This document shows, piece by piece, positions 42,168-51,432 of a stretch of DNA of 64,000 nucleotides. The notes beneath the pieces are model-generated. The model searched no databases. It saw only the letters and a list, made by a program, of their open reading frames with translations, and was not told the DNA's origin. Made by a program: the position numbers and the translations under genes. The DNA is from Congregibacter brevis (GTDB lineage Bacteria; Pseudomonadota; Gammaproteobacteria; Pseudomonadales; Halieaceae): assembly GCF_045689245.1 (NCBI RefSeq), contig NZ_CP136865.1, positions 1 through 64,000 on the forward strand. The letters are read 5' to 3'. Every line of letters starts with the position of its first letter. The first letter of the stretch is position 1.

Positions 42168-43076
42168 ATGCGCGAAATAGACCCGAAAGCCCTATTGCTA
42201 CCCATCGTGATGATTGCTGTGCAGTCGCAAGCCGACGAGCTAGCGAAAACGCCCGATGCTCAGGCCTTTCTCGAGATGGATCGTCAAATCATCGAGGCGT
42301 TTTTAGTGGGCGATGCAGCCGGCTATTCCGCTAGGATGAGTGACGACTTCTTCCTGTTCCAAAAAGGTAACCGTGCGGGCAAGGATTATGCAGCGGGTAT
42401 GGTCAGCACAATCAATTGCGAAGTAAGTGACCCTCTAGCACTAAGCTCGCCGCAGATCCTTAAAGTCAGTGAAGACGCCTACGTCCTTAGCTATCGCATA
42501 GACATTCAAGCGAACTGCGCAAGCGGTGACATCTCAATCACCCTACCAACGCCTGTTCGCGCGTCAACACTGTGGGTATACAAGGAAGACAGCTGGCAGA
42601 TCGCTTATCACGGCGAGAACGCCATCATCACGCCTGATTCCGCTGCCAATTCGCCACCTCTCGCAAATAGAGAAAGTTTGGGGTCGAGCGAAGCTGCACC
42701 GGTGGGTTCCTTACTCGAGTCACTGCTGGCTGTGGAGTCCGCTGTTTGGAAAACATGGCGCACTCATGATGCAAACGCTTTGGTGAAGCTCACGGCTGAA
42801 GACATTTCCTTTGTAAACGTGTTTGGCGACTACTTTGCCAATAAGATCGATACCATCGCTAACTGGACCGGCCCCTTCTGTGATGTAGACAGCTTCGCCC
42901 TTAGCGGGGGTGACGCCACACAGGTATTACCGAACGTGGCAGTACTGACGCTAACGGGCAGCGTAAAAGCCACCTGTGGTGAACAACAGTTTGATGATAT
43001 GCCTGTCTATCCGACCACTGTGTATGTAAACGACGGCGAAAACTGGAAATGGGCTTTCGGTTTTAACGCACCCTAG
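42168..43076 (+). CDS. Exported tandem NTF2-like protein with a Cys pair in each half
   Basis: A 302-residue protein made of two NTF2-like domains (about 28-160 and 180-302). Both halves contain a helix of the type FLEMDRQIIEAFLVGDA or LLAVESAVWKTWRTHDA and end in a W-x-I/W-A strand pair (SWQIAYHG, NWKWAFGF). Each half has a matched pair of cysteines: CEVSD...NCASG in the first and CDVDS...TCGEQ in the second, suggesting an internal disulfide in each. A signal sequence is likely at the N-terminus. The ATG directly follows the stop of the metalloprotease, implying a common role. No catalytic residues are evident. Confidence 0.78.
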   Translation: MREIDPKALLLPIVMIAVQSQADELAKTPDAQAFLEMDRQIIEAFLVGDAAGYSARMSDDFFLFQKGNRAGKDYAAGMVSTINCEVSDPLALSSPQILKVSEDAYVLSYRIDIQANCASGDISITLPTPVRASTLWVYKEDSWQIAYHGENAIITPDSAANSPPLANRESLGSSEAAPVGSLLESLLAVESAVWKTWRTHDANALVKLTAEDISFVNVFGDYFANKIDTIANWTGPFCDVDSFALSGGDATQVLPNVAVLTLTGSVKATCGEQQFDDMPVYPTTVYVNDGENWKWAFGFNAP

Positions 43077-43101
43077 CGACCGTGCTTCAGTAAGACCGGT
43101 T

Positions 43102-44331
43102 TCACTTTCCGAAATAGACCATGTTGGGCGCATCGGAGCGAGCTACCACGATGTCCATCAACCCATCGCCGTTCAAATCATCGACCGCGAAACCGTAGGT
43201 GGTGCCCTCCTTCTCAACAAACGGGTCGCCAAGTCCGTCGCCAAACCGTATCGCGGTGAATTTTCGACCACCCTCGTTGAACCATACTGTCGAAGGCGCC
43301 TCGATAAACCCAACGATTAAATCTGTTCGTCCGTCCCTATCCACGTCTTCGGCAAGTATCGCGTAGGGTCGCTCCACTGAGTCTGTCATGGATTTGAGTG
43401 AACTAAACTCCAGTTCTGGCTCTCCGTAGAACACACCGACGCGAGGTGCCGCGATCACCTGGTTGCCCCCATCAGGAGCAGAGCCTCCTACCCCCGTACT
43501 CGATCCGGGAGAGATGATCGCGATGTCAATTCGACCATCGTTATCAAAGTCCGCGACAGCGGCAGAACGATAGCCAACTGTCGGCGGGCCAAAGGCTTTG
43601 CTTTCGGCAAAGCCACCTCCGCCGTCATTCAAGCGCAGCTCGCTCTGACCACCGTCACGGTGAGGTATGATCAAATCGACATCGCCATCGCCGTCAACAT
43701 CCGCAGGTGTGATGGTGGTCGCGGATCCGCGATAGATTACCTCGCAGGACTCGCTAAAGCGGCCCATGGCAACCCCAAAGCATACAAAGCTATCGGTAGT
43801 TTTGCGCCCGCCTCTGTTTGCAGCAATCACGTCTGAAAGACCGTCGCCATTAAGGTCAGCGACAGACAGGTGTCGGGTATTCCAATCGGGAGAGCCGAAC
43901 TGCTGGACCTCCGTGAACACTCCCTGTCCATCGTTGTGCAACACGCGTTTAGGGTCGGGAGAATCGTTGCTCACCAGCATGTCCAAATCGCCGTCACCGT
44001 CCAGATCAAATAGCTCGCCGGTGTAGGATCGATCAGGCCCGGGACCTATAGATGAGATCGGTGAAAAACCTCCCTCTCCGTCGCCATAGCGAACCAGATT
44101 CTGCAATGGCCAGTGGCGGCCTTTCACCAGAACGATATCCAGATGCCCGTCTCCGTTGGTATCACCGATGCTTGCATTGGCCGACGGGTATGCCTCTTCC
44201 TCCAGGGTCAGGCCTTGAGTAAAGGAGCGACCGCCCCCGCCTTTGGTATTAACCGCAACAGGGGATTGGCAAGCCGTCACTATGACGGTAGCGATAAACG
44301 AGGCTACTACGAACGATAAAGTTTTTGTCAT
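43102..44331 (-). CDS. FG-GAP/VCBS-repeat lipoprotein (seven-bladed propeller)
   Basis: A lipoprotein signal (MTKTLSFVVASFIATVIVTAC, Cys in V-T-A-C) is followed by seven repeats with the calcium-binding D-x-[ND]-x-D-G core: DTNGDGHLDIV, DLDGDGDLDML, DLNGDGLSDVI, DVDGDGDVDLI, DFDNDGRIDIA, DVDRDGRTDLI and DLNGDGLMDIV. Seven copies match an integrin-type seven-bladed beta-propeller. The start at 44331 was chosen because it gives the lipobox; the frame is open for 88 more codons that run into the divergent GST gene. It probably has a cell-surface binding or scaffolding role; the ligand is unknown. Confidence 0.82.
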   Translation of the reverse strand: MTKTLSFVVASFIATVIVTACQSPVAVNTKGGGGRSFTQGLTLEEEAYPSANASIGDTNGDGHLDIVLVKGRHWPLQNLVRYGDGEGGFSPISSIGPGPDRSYTGELFDLDGDGDLDMLVSNDSPDPKRVLHNDGQGVFTEVQQFGSPDWNTRHLSVADLNGDGLSDVIAANRGGRKTTDSFVCFGVAMGRFSESCEVIYRGSATTITPADVDGDGDVDLIIPHRDGGQSELRLNDGGGGFAESKAFGPPTVGYRSAAVADFDNDGRIDIAIISPGSSTGVGGSAPDGGNQVIAAPRVGVFYGEPELEFSSLKSMTDSVERPYAILAEDVDRDGRTDLIVGFIEAPSTVWFNEGGRKFTAIRFGDGLGDPFVEKEGTTYGFAVDDLNGDGLMDIVVARSDAPNMVYFGK

Positions 44332-44390
44332 ACCCCAGTATAAGAGGGAAGCATGGTATTTTCTCGGATCCAACACTCGAGGACAGGCCC

Positions 44391-45329
44391 ATGAGCGAGT
44401 CAATGATTCTTCACCATTACGAAAGCTCTCCTTTTGCAGAAAAGATCCGACTGATGTTTGGCTACACGAACAGCAGTTGGCACTCCCTTCTGTCGCCAGC
44501 CTGGCCGCCACGACCCAATGTTGACCCATTGTCAGGCGGGTATCGACGCATACCAATCGCCCAGCAAGGCGCCGACATCTTTTGTGACTCGGCACTGATC
44601 GCTCAAGAAATCGCCGTCGCTACTAACCAGCCGACCTTAGACCCTTACAAGGTAGACGGAGCGACGCTGGAGCTTATGCAGGAAGCTCAGGGTGACGGCT
44701 TCTTTGCGGCAATCACATCGGTGTCGGCACCTAAGCTCCTTGGCACTATGATCATGAATTTTGGGCCCGTGGGAACTTACCGCTTCATCAAAGACCGCAG
44801 CGGCATCCTGGATGGCGGCACCACCGCCGCGAAGCCCGCAAAAGACGCGCGTAACATCATGTCTGGCATCTTCGACACTCTTGAGCAAATCTTGGGCGAT
44901 AGCGAGTGGCTTGGCGGCAGTGTCCCCAGCGCTGCAGACTTTGCGGTGTATCACCCTCTGTGGCTCCACCTAAATTGCGGCGGAAAGTTTCCCTCCGCAG
45001 CTAAAAATGTTTTGCGATGGTACGAAGCGGTCAGTGCTTTCGGCCAAGGTCAGCGTACAGAAATCACTCAAGGCGATGCCTTCGCGAGCGCCAAAAGTGG
45101 AGAGCCGCGTCCTTTGCCCGCCAGCGATTCCAGCAGTGAATTTGAGATCGGCCAAAGCCTCGAAATTCAGCCCGAGGACTACGGCGTTGTACCGGTCACC
45201 GGACTCTTGGCCGCAATCACAGCAGAACGCGTAATCCTAAAACGAGAGACCCGGGATTTCGGTACCTTGCACGTACACTTTCCGCGCGCTGCCTACGCCT
45301 TGAAGTCAGCAGCGCTGGACTCGCACTAA
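44391..45329 (+). CDS. Glutathione S-transferase family protein with C-terminal extension
   Basis: The first 220 residues follow the GST layout: an N-terminal thioredoxin-like half (MILHHYESSPFAEKIRLMFG, then RRIPIAQQGADIFCDSALIAQEI) and a helical half ending in WLGGSVPSAADFAVYHPLWL. The final 80 or so residues (from about 232) form an extra domain rich in beta-type sequence (EDYGVVPVTGLLAAITAERVIL in part), not found in ordinary GSTs of about 210 aa. GAGGA lies 8 nt before the ATG at 44391. The glutathione site residue is probably the Ser in the first turn (ESSPF). Confidence 0.8.
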   Translation: MSESMILHHYESSPFAEKIRLMFGYTNSSWHSLLSPAWPPRPNVDPLSGGYRRIPIAQQGADIFCDSALIAQEIAVATNQPTLDPYKVDGATLELMQEAQGDGFFAAITSVSAPKLLGTMIMNFGPVGTYRFIKDRSGILDGGTTAAKPAKDARNIMSGIFDTLEQILGDSEWLGGSVPSAADFAVYHPLWLHLNCGGKFPSAAKNVLRWYEAVSAFGQGQRTEITQGDAFASAKSGEPRPLPASDSSSEFEIGQSLEIQPEDYGVVPVTGLLAAITAERVILKRETRDFGTLHVHFPRAAYALKSAALDSH

Positions 45330-45360
45330 GATTATGGCACCAACGAAAAGCTGGAAACGA

Positions 45361-45891
45361 TTACGAGCCTGTCGCGTCTGATGACAGCAATGCATCCAGC
45401 ACGGCGCGAACTTCGCTGGCCCATATCTGCGATACCTTGGAACCCGCTGGCAGGTTCGTGCTTCGCCGTCGGTAGGCTACGTTGCCCTCACCATCGACTA
45501 CCAGTAAGCCCGGAATAAAGTCGATGCTCCAGGCATCACCGATGCTATCCGCGTCGGCAATCGCAACCAGAGGGAAACCCAAAGACTTGGCGTAGGCTGC
45601 AGCGTCACCATAGCCCCGCTCTTTGTGATTTAGGCTAATAATCTGTACACCTGCTTCAGCGTATTCAGCTTGAATCTCAGCCGCACGTGGCATGAAAGCT
45701 TTGCAATAGGGACACCACGTAGCCCAGAACAAGATCACTGCCGGCTTACCGCCAAGCACATCAGGAAAATCTACAGACTCTCCTGTAATTAGGTCCTTAC
45801 CAGTCCAAGGGGGGGCGACATCACCTTGAGTGACAGCAATACTCTGGGTTGAAAGCAGCGCGAGCAGTGCAGCTACAAAAATTTGCTTCAT
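45361..45891 (-). CDS. TlpA-like periplasmic thioredoxin
   Basis: Exported thiol-disulfide oxidoreductase of 176 aa. A signal peptide (MKQIFVAALLALLSTQSIA) precedes a redoxin domain with the active site W-C-P-Y-C-K (FWATWCPYCKAF, about 61-72). Later come ISLNHKERGYGDA and a cis-Pro in FIPGLLVVDGEGN. This fits the TlpA/ResA group that keeps cytochrome c or copper-site thiols reduced. The ATG at 45891 follows AGG at a proper distance; a TTG one codon earlier is less likely. Several c-type cytochromes in the window are possible clients. Confidence 0.88.
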   Translation of the reverse strand: MKQIFVAALLALLSTQSIAVTQGDVAPPWTGKDLITGESVDFPDVLGGKPAVILFWATWCPYCKAFMPRAAEIQAEYAEAGVQIISLNHKERGYGDAAAYAKSLGFPLVAIADADSIGDAWSIDFIPGLLVVDGEGNVAYRRRSTNLPAGSKVSQIWASEVRAVLDALLSSDATGS

Positions 45892-46047
45892 CAATTTTCA
45901 CCTGTGGGCATTATTGGGTCATCCTAAATCATCTAGGTACATAGAGCTCTTCAGCTCAAGTTCGACAACAGTAGAGCAGCAAAGATTCCCCTGCAAAAAA
46001 AGTTGTTTACCCCAAAACTTGTCAGGGTTCGCTTTCCCTCCAGCGTC

Positions 46048-47235
46048 CTACTCATTACTGTTCTCCGCTTGGTTCTTAGTGTGGTTTTGCTTCCACTCCA
46101 TCGCTCGACGAACCCGCTTCTCTACCGAAGGATGGCTGTAAAAGAGCATCTCCTGCAAAGGTGACGGTCTGGGATAGCGGTACTCTGCTGTCTTCACCAG
46201 CGCGCCTGCAAGCGCGTCCGGCAGGTTAACGGTTTCCAGCGAATACTGGTCTGCAGCGTTTTCTCCCGCACGAATCACTCCGTTAGTCACAGGCTGAACT
46301 AGCGTAAACACCAAACCCAACATAAACAAAAACACGGGTAAGCCCGCAGGATCAGATAACCTGGCCTTCGATCCAAACAAACGGGCGAAGCAATCAAAAA
46401 AACGATCTATCAAGAAGAACGACAGTAGCGCCAAGGCACTCAGCGCAAATAACATCCGCCATACATGACCAAGCACGTAGTGGCCGATCTCATGGCCCGT
46501 AACTGCCTTAACTTCATCCAAAAGCGCCCTGTCGATAGCAACATCAGATATCGCAATCCGCGCAGCAGACCCAAGCCCCGACACATTCGCCGTGAAGTTG
46601 TTTGACTGACGGGAACCGTCGTACATAAAGATACGCTCGCGCTCTATTCCCGCCTCGTCCGCCATGGCCTCCAGGGCGTTGCGAACTTCTCCTTTTGGCA
46701 CGGCTGTGTAGTCGTTGAAGAGCGGCTCAATAAAAGTGGGTGACAAAATCAGCATCAGCCCTGCCATCGCCATTGTGAACCCGCTTGCCCAGAGCCACCA
46801 ACCGCGCCCGGTGCGGCGGATAAACCAATACAGCCCCGAAAAGAACAAACTACCAAAGGTCACCGACGTCCCAATGGAGAGAACGGCTTGCTGCAGCCAA
46901 TCACCGGCGGGCTGGCTTGTCCGTCCGTATCGGGTCTCGCGCAAAAACTCCGACACATATTCCCAAGGAAGGTTGAGCAGGGAGTAAACAAAAGAAAACA
47001 CGACTGAGGTAAGCAGTGCGTTTAACCAATGACGATGCTCTGGGACCTTGCTGCTGACTTTTTCCAGCACTCCCATTCGCACTATGAGCAGCGTAATCAG
47101 CGCCGACACCAGCAACTCCCACAGTGTCAGCCAGTGTGCACCCGCGGTGTAAGCCGCTGCCTTGGCTAAAGCTTCAGGGCCCAGGCTATCTATGTAGGCT
47201 TGAGTCGCTAATTCGGGATCAAACAAGGCTGACAT
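46048..47235 (-). CDS. M48 family metallopeptidase (Ste24/CAAX protease-like)
   Basis: Membrane-embedded zinc protease of 395 aa. The zinc motif H-E-x-x-H is in VTGHEIGHYVLGH, and the third ligand Glu is in AGENAADQYSL. SNNFTANVSGLGSAARIAISD precedes the active site, as in Ste24 proteases. About five to six transmembrane helices flank the domain, and the conserved LFNDYTAVPKG lies before it. Homologues process CAAX proteins in eukaryotes and act in membrane-protein quality control in bacteria. No lipoprotein partner is evident. It is monocistronic, divergent from the monooxygenase-esterase gene. Confidence 0.87.
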   Translation of the reverse strand: MSALFDPELATQAYIDSLGPEALAKAAAYTAGAHWLTLWELLVSALITLLIVRMGVLEKVSSKVPEHRHWLNALLTSVVFSFVYSLLNLPWEYVSEFLRETRYGRTSQPAGDWLQQAVLSIGTSVTFGSLFFSGLYWFIRRTGRGWWLWASGFTMAMAGLMLILSPTFIEPLFNDYTAVPKGEVRNALEAMADEAGIERERIFMYDGSRQSNNFTANVSGLGSAARIAISDVAIDRALLDEVKAVTGHEIGHYVLGHVWRMLFALSALALLSFFLIDRFFDCFARLFGSKARLSDPAGLPVFLFMLGLVFTLVQPVTNGVIRAGENAADQYSLETVNLPDALAGALVKTAEYRYPRPSPLQEMLFYSHPSVEKRVRRAMEWKQNHTKNQAENSNE

Positions 47236-47430
47236 TCAGACGTCTCTCGTCGTGTAGGCACACGCAGTTTACTTAATCGGCGTTATGTTGCGCAGACAAC
47301 TCTATGAGGAACCCCGTTCGTTGGACGAGGGTGAGCAACGCGCCTCAGCCCACAAGTTTAGGTAAACATGCGTTATTGAGTAAGATAGTCCACTCGCAAG
47401 CAAGCCTCACACAATAAAAAGGGAAGCCCC

Positions 47431-50034
47431 ATGAGCGAAAACACCCGCGAGTCAGTGACGGAAGTCGACGTAGTCATCGTAGGAGCCGGCTTTGCTGGTA
47501 TGTATCAGCTTTACAGGCTTAGAGAGGCAGGCTTTAACACGACTGTTCTGGAAGCAGCCGATGATGTGGGTGGCACCTGGTACTGGAACCGCTATCCCGG
47601 AGCGCGCTGTGACATCCTCACCGTGGACTACTCCTACAGTTGGGATCCTGAGTTACAGAAGGAATGGACCTGGAGTGAGCGTTACGCGACTCAACCAGAA
47701 ATTCTGCGCTACGCGCAAACGGTTGCCGAGAAGCACGATCTTCGCCGCGACATACGATTCAAGACCCGGGTTCAAAGCGCGACCTGGAATGAGGACACGA
47801 AGCGCTGGGCATTGCTCACCGATCAAGGGGATACCGTATCTGCCAAGTTCTATGTCATGGCTACCGGCTGCCTGTCCATGCCCAAAGTTCCCGACGTTCC
47901 CGGCGCAGGCCAATTCGCTGGGGAGACCTACTTCACGAGCAGCTGGCCCCATGAGGGAGTCGACTTTACGGGCAAACGCGTTGCCGTCATCGGAACAGGT
48001 TCATCGGGCATCCAATCCATACCCCTAATCGCCGAAGATGCAGAACAGCTAACCGTGTTTCAGCGAACTCCCAACTTTTCTTTCCCTGCGCATAACGGCC
48101 CCGTGGCTGAAGCGCGTTTAGAGGAATACAGCCGTGACGTTGAAGCCTATCGCCAGGCCGCTAGAGAATCTTTAATCGGCGTTCCCGCCGACAAACCCAC
48201 CGTGTCGGCCATGTTAGTGGATGAGGAGGAACGCATCGCCGCTTACGAGGATGTTTGGAAGACCGGCGAGTTGGCGAAGCAAATTAAGTTTAACGACATT
48301 CAGGTCAATCCAGAGGCAAACGAAACGCATCGTCAGTTCATGCACGATAAGATTCGAAATACTGTGAATGACCCCGACGTCGCTGAGCTGTTGTGCCCGA
48401 CCAACCATTACATCTTTACCAAGCGCCCCTGCCTCGATACCAATTACTACCAGACCTTTAATCTGCCGCACGTGCGCCTCGTTGATCTGCACTCGCAACC
48501 AATAACGAGCATTACCGCTAAAGGTATCGATATCGGAGGTGATCACCCCGAACAGCTGGAGTTTGACGCGGTCGTATTTGCCACGGGCTTTGACGCTATG
48601 ACCGGCGCTATCGTTGGCGTCGATATCACAGGACGCGACGGCGCAACTCTCCGCAGCGCCTGGGACGAAGGCCCCAAAACCTACCTGGGACTGATGACGG
48701 TCGATTTCCCTAATCTATTTATGATCACCGGACCGGGCAGTCCGTCAGTCTTGTCGAACATGATGGTGTCTATCGAACAGCACGTTGACCTCATCACCGA
48801 TACGCTCGAGCACTTGCGCAGCAACGATCTCGATACCATCGAACCAACAGCTCTCGCCCAAGACCGCTGGATGCAGCATGGCAATGACTTCGCCGACCTC
48901 ACGCTACTGCCGACTGCAAATAGCTGGTACATGGGCCGAAACGTTCCGGGCAAGCCCCAAGTGTTTCTGCCTTACGTTGGTGGTGTAGGACGGTATCGAG
49001 CGATTTGCGATGAGATGGTTGAGCGCGACTATTTGGGCTTTACCGTGGGGGGACCCAAAGGCTCGCAAACCCATGACGGCGTGATCCAGCCCGTCAAACC
49101 AGACATGATCCTGACCCTGGAGATGATCGAAGAGGCCGGAGCACCGCCTTTTGAGTCCGTGTCAGTCGAAGAAGCTCGAGCAATGGCCGACGGTATGGGA
49201 GAAATGTTCCCGCCGGGACCGGAGGTCGGAGAGATCATCGACGGCACACTACCGGGAGCCGATGGCAGTAAACTCGAGTATCGCCTTTACCGACCTGCCA
49301 CACCGGGGCCTCACCCCATCGTGGCGTACTTCCACGGCGGAGGCTGGGTGTTGGGCAGCCAATCATCCGACGATCCACTGTGCCGCGACCTCTGCAAACA
49401 GTCCAATGCCATTTTTGTATCGGTGAATTATCGTCACGCGCCGGAAAACCGATTTCCTGCTGCAGTGGACGACGGCCTGGCCGCTACGCGCTGGATTGCT
49501 GATCATGCCGAAGAGCTGGGCGGGACCCCGGGGCAGCTCGCGGTGGCAGGTTGGAGCGCCGGCGGAAATGTTGCTGCCGTCACTGCGCAGCAGGCAAAAC
49601 TCGCCGGTGGCCCTGATATCTCAGGACAGATACTGCTTAACCCGGCAGTCGACGGCGCTATGAACACCCAGTCAATCATAGATAACGCTGAAGGCTACAC
49701 GCTCACTCGATCATTAATGACTTGGTTCTGGGACAACTACTGCGACCCTGCGGATCGCAGTGACCCCAAAGCGTCGCCGCTGCGCGCAGACGACTTGTCA
49801 GACCTTCCCCCAGCTATGGTCATAACCTGTGAGTTCGATCCCCTTCGCGATGAGGGCGATGCCTATGCCACGGCGCTGAGTGCTGCGGGTGTTCCCGTAC
49901 ATCACCTCCGGGTCGATGGTCACACCCACATGTCGGTAAGCTGGGTCGACGTCATCGTATCGGCCGCTTTTGTGCGAACAGAAATGGCCCACGCCATACA
50001 GAGAGTTTTCAACGGCGAGGAGATTAGTGCATAG
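47431..50034 (+). CDS. Baeyer-Villiger-type flavin monooxygenase fused to an HSL-family esterase
   Basis: One 867-residue polypeptide with two enzymes. Residues 1-560 are a flavoprotein monooxygenase of the cyclohexanone-monooxygenase type: VIVGAGFAGMYQLYRL (FAD), VAVIGTGSSGIQSIPL (NADPH), and the Baeyer-Villiger fingerprint F162-x-G-x-x-x-F168-x-x-x-W-P, where the usual His is Phe168. Residues 590-867 are an alpha/beta hydrolase of the hormone-sensitive-lipase family: oxyanion motif H635-G-G-G, nucleophile Ser709 in GWSAGG, then EFDPLRDE and GHTHMSV for Asp and His. The likely chemistry is ketone to ester or lactone, then hydrolysis, in the cytoplasm. AAGGGAAG precedes the ATG. Confidence 0.92.
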   Translation: MSENTRESVTEVDVVIVGAGFAGMYQLYRLREAGFNTTVLEAADDVGGTWYWNRYPGARCDILTVDYSYSWDPELQKEWTWSERYATQPEILRYAQTVAEKHDLRRDIRFKTRVQSATWNEDTKRWALLTDQGDTVSAKFYVMATGCLSMPKVPDVPGAGQFAGETYFTSSWPHEGVDFTGKRVAVIGTGSSGIQSIPLIAEDAEQLTVFQRTPNFSFPAHNGPVAEARLEEYSRDVEAYRQAARESLIGVPADKPTVSAMLVDEEERIAAYEDVWKTGELAKQIKFNDIQVNPEANETHRQFMHDKIRNTVNDPDVAELLCPTNHYIFTKRPCLDTNYYQTFNLPHVRLVDLHSQPITSITAKGIDIGGDHPEQLEFDAVVFATGFDAMTGAIVGVDITGRDGATLRSAWDEGPKTYLGLMTVDFPNLFMITGPGSPSVLSNMMVSIEQHVDLITDTLEHLRSNDLDTIEPTALAQDRWMQHGNDFADLTLLPTANSWYMGRNVPGKPQVFLPYVGGVGRYRAICDEMVERDYLGFTVGGPKGSQTHDGVIQPVKPDMILTLEMIEEAGAPPFESVSVEEARAMADGMGEMFPPGPEVGEIIDGTLPGADGSKLEYRLYRPATPGPHPIVAYFHGGGWVLGSQSSDDPLCRDLCKQSNAIFVSVNYRHAPENRFPAAVDDGLAATRWIADHAEELGGTPGQLAVAGWSAGGNVAAVTAQQAKLAGGPDISGQILLNPAVDGAMNTQSIIDNAEGYTLTRSLMTWFWDNYCDPADRSDPKASPLRADDLSDLPPAMVITCEFDPLRDEGDAYATALSAAGVPVHHLRVDGHTHMSVSWVDVIVSAAFVRTEMAHAIQRVFNGEEISA

Positions 50035-50073
50035 GGTGTTGAATTGGCGCATAGAACCCAGGACGGTCTAAGG

Positions 50074-51369
50074 GTGAAACAACTCCACGCCATTGTGGCT
50101 GTTTGTATCAGCTCTATAAGCTTCACTTTGTCGGCTGCGGTCGACTTGGTGGTCGACAGTGAGCGTCTCAATCAAACGATGACCGCCATGACAAGCTTCG
50201 GTGGCACCGCTTACGGCGCATCAACGCGGGTTGCTTATAGCGATGCGAACAAGGAGGCGCTCATCTATCTTGACGGCCTAATGAAGAAAGCAGGGCTCAC
50301 CACACATATAGACGCGGCAGGCAACCTCGTCGGACGTCGACCGGGCGTTGCCAACAACCTCGCTCCCATTTTACTGGGATCACACGTGGATACCGTACCT
50401 AATGGAGGTCACTTCGACGGGATTGTTGGCGTCATGTCTGCCATAGAAGTCGCGACAATACTGCAGGAACAGGATGTGTCGCTGAAGCACCCTGCGGAGT
50501 TCGTAGTCTGGGCTAATGAGGAAGGCGGCAAAACTGGCAGTCGCGCCGTAGCCGGCGAGGTTGCCTCCAAAGAGTTTGGGCTGCCCAGCCTTGGCAAACG
50601 AAGCCTTGAAGTCGGCACTGGTTTTCTTGGGGGGAACCTCGAGAACATTGCAGATGTTAAACGCAGTCCCGGCGACATTGCGGCCTACCTGGAACTCCAT
50701 ATTGAACAAGGCGCGATTTTGGATCGCAAAGCGCTGGAGATTGGCGTCGTAGAGGGTATTGTTGGCATTCGGCGCTGGAACGTCACCGTTCGAGGCACCG
50801 TAAATCATGCGGGCACCACACCCATGGACCAGCGCTCCGACGCGCTTTATGCGGCAGCGCAGTTCATGATTCTGGTAAGAGAAGTGATCACTGAGGTCCC
50901 CGGCACTCAAGTAGCCACGGTTGGCCGCATCAAGGCGTTTCCCGGCGCCCCCAACGTGGTACCCGGTGAAGCAGTAATGAGTTTAGAGATTCGAGATCTG
51001 AGCATGGATAAGGTCAGTACCTTGTTTGAGCGGATTCAAGCAGCGAGCCAAAAGTTGGCGGGCGAAACGGGAACAAGCTTTCTCTTCGAACAGTTCTACG
51101 AATCCCTCGCCGCACCGACTGACGAACTACTACGGAAAGTCATAGAGTCCAGCAGTGACTCCCTGGGCCTAAGCCATCAACGAATGCCCAGTGGAGCAGG
51201 ACACGACGCGCAAAGCCTCGGAACAATCTGCCCCATAGGTATGATCTTTGTACCTAGCCGAGACGGAGTAAGTCACTCGCCGAAGGAGTACACAAGCCCG
51301 GAGCAAATCACTAACGGTGCCAACGTTTTACTCAGAACCTTAATAAAATTGGATAGCGAACTAGATTAG
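50074..51369 (+). CDS. Exported M20-family amidohydrolase (N-carbamoyl-L-amino-acid hydrolase/allantoate amidohydrolase type)
   Basis: Zinc hydrolase of the M20 amidase subgroup, 431 aa. Metal ligands are visible: GSHVDTVPNGGHFDGIVG (His and Asp), ANEEGG (catalytic and ligand Glu), YLELHIEQGA and HSPKEY (late His). The dimerisation-domain motif VNHAGTTPMDQRSDAL is also clear. The GTG at 50074 gives a clean signal peptide (MKQLHAIVAVCISSISFTLSA), preceded by AGGA; the TTG at 50044 would put charged residues in front. The signal peptide is unusual for this family. It starts 40 bp after the monooxygenase-esterase gene and may share its transcript. Confidence 0.82.
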   Translation: MKQLHAIVAVCISSISFTLSAAVDLVVDSERLNQTMTAMTSFGGTAYGASTRVAYSDANKEALIYLDGLMKKAGLTTHIDAAGNLVGRRPGVANNLAPILLGSHVDTVPNGGHFDGIVGVMSAIEVATILQEQDVSLKHPAEFVVWANEEGGKTGSRAVAGEVASKEFGLPSLGKRSLEVGTGFLGGNLENIADVKRSPGDIAAYLELHIEQGAILDRKALEIGVVEGIVGIRRWNVTVRGTVNHAGTTPMDQRSDALYAAAQFMILVREVITEVPGTQVATVGRIKAFPGAPNVVPGEAVMSLEIRDLSMDKVSTLFERIQAASQKLAGETGTSFLFEQFYESLAAPTDELLRKVIESSSDSLGLSHQRMPSGAGHDAQSLGTICPIGMIFVPSRDGVSHSPKEYTSPEQITNGANVLLRTLIKLDSELD

Positions 51370-51432
51370 ACCTCTAAATCCACTGCCCCATCGTAGAATA
51401 GCGCACCACGCACTTAGAGCTCCGCTTCAGTA

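Noticed and set aside
47251..47264. CGTGT-AGGC-ACACG hairpin near the M48 protease start
   Set aside because: It lies upstream of the M48 start rather than after a gene, and 5-bp arms are expected by chance.
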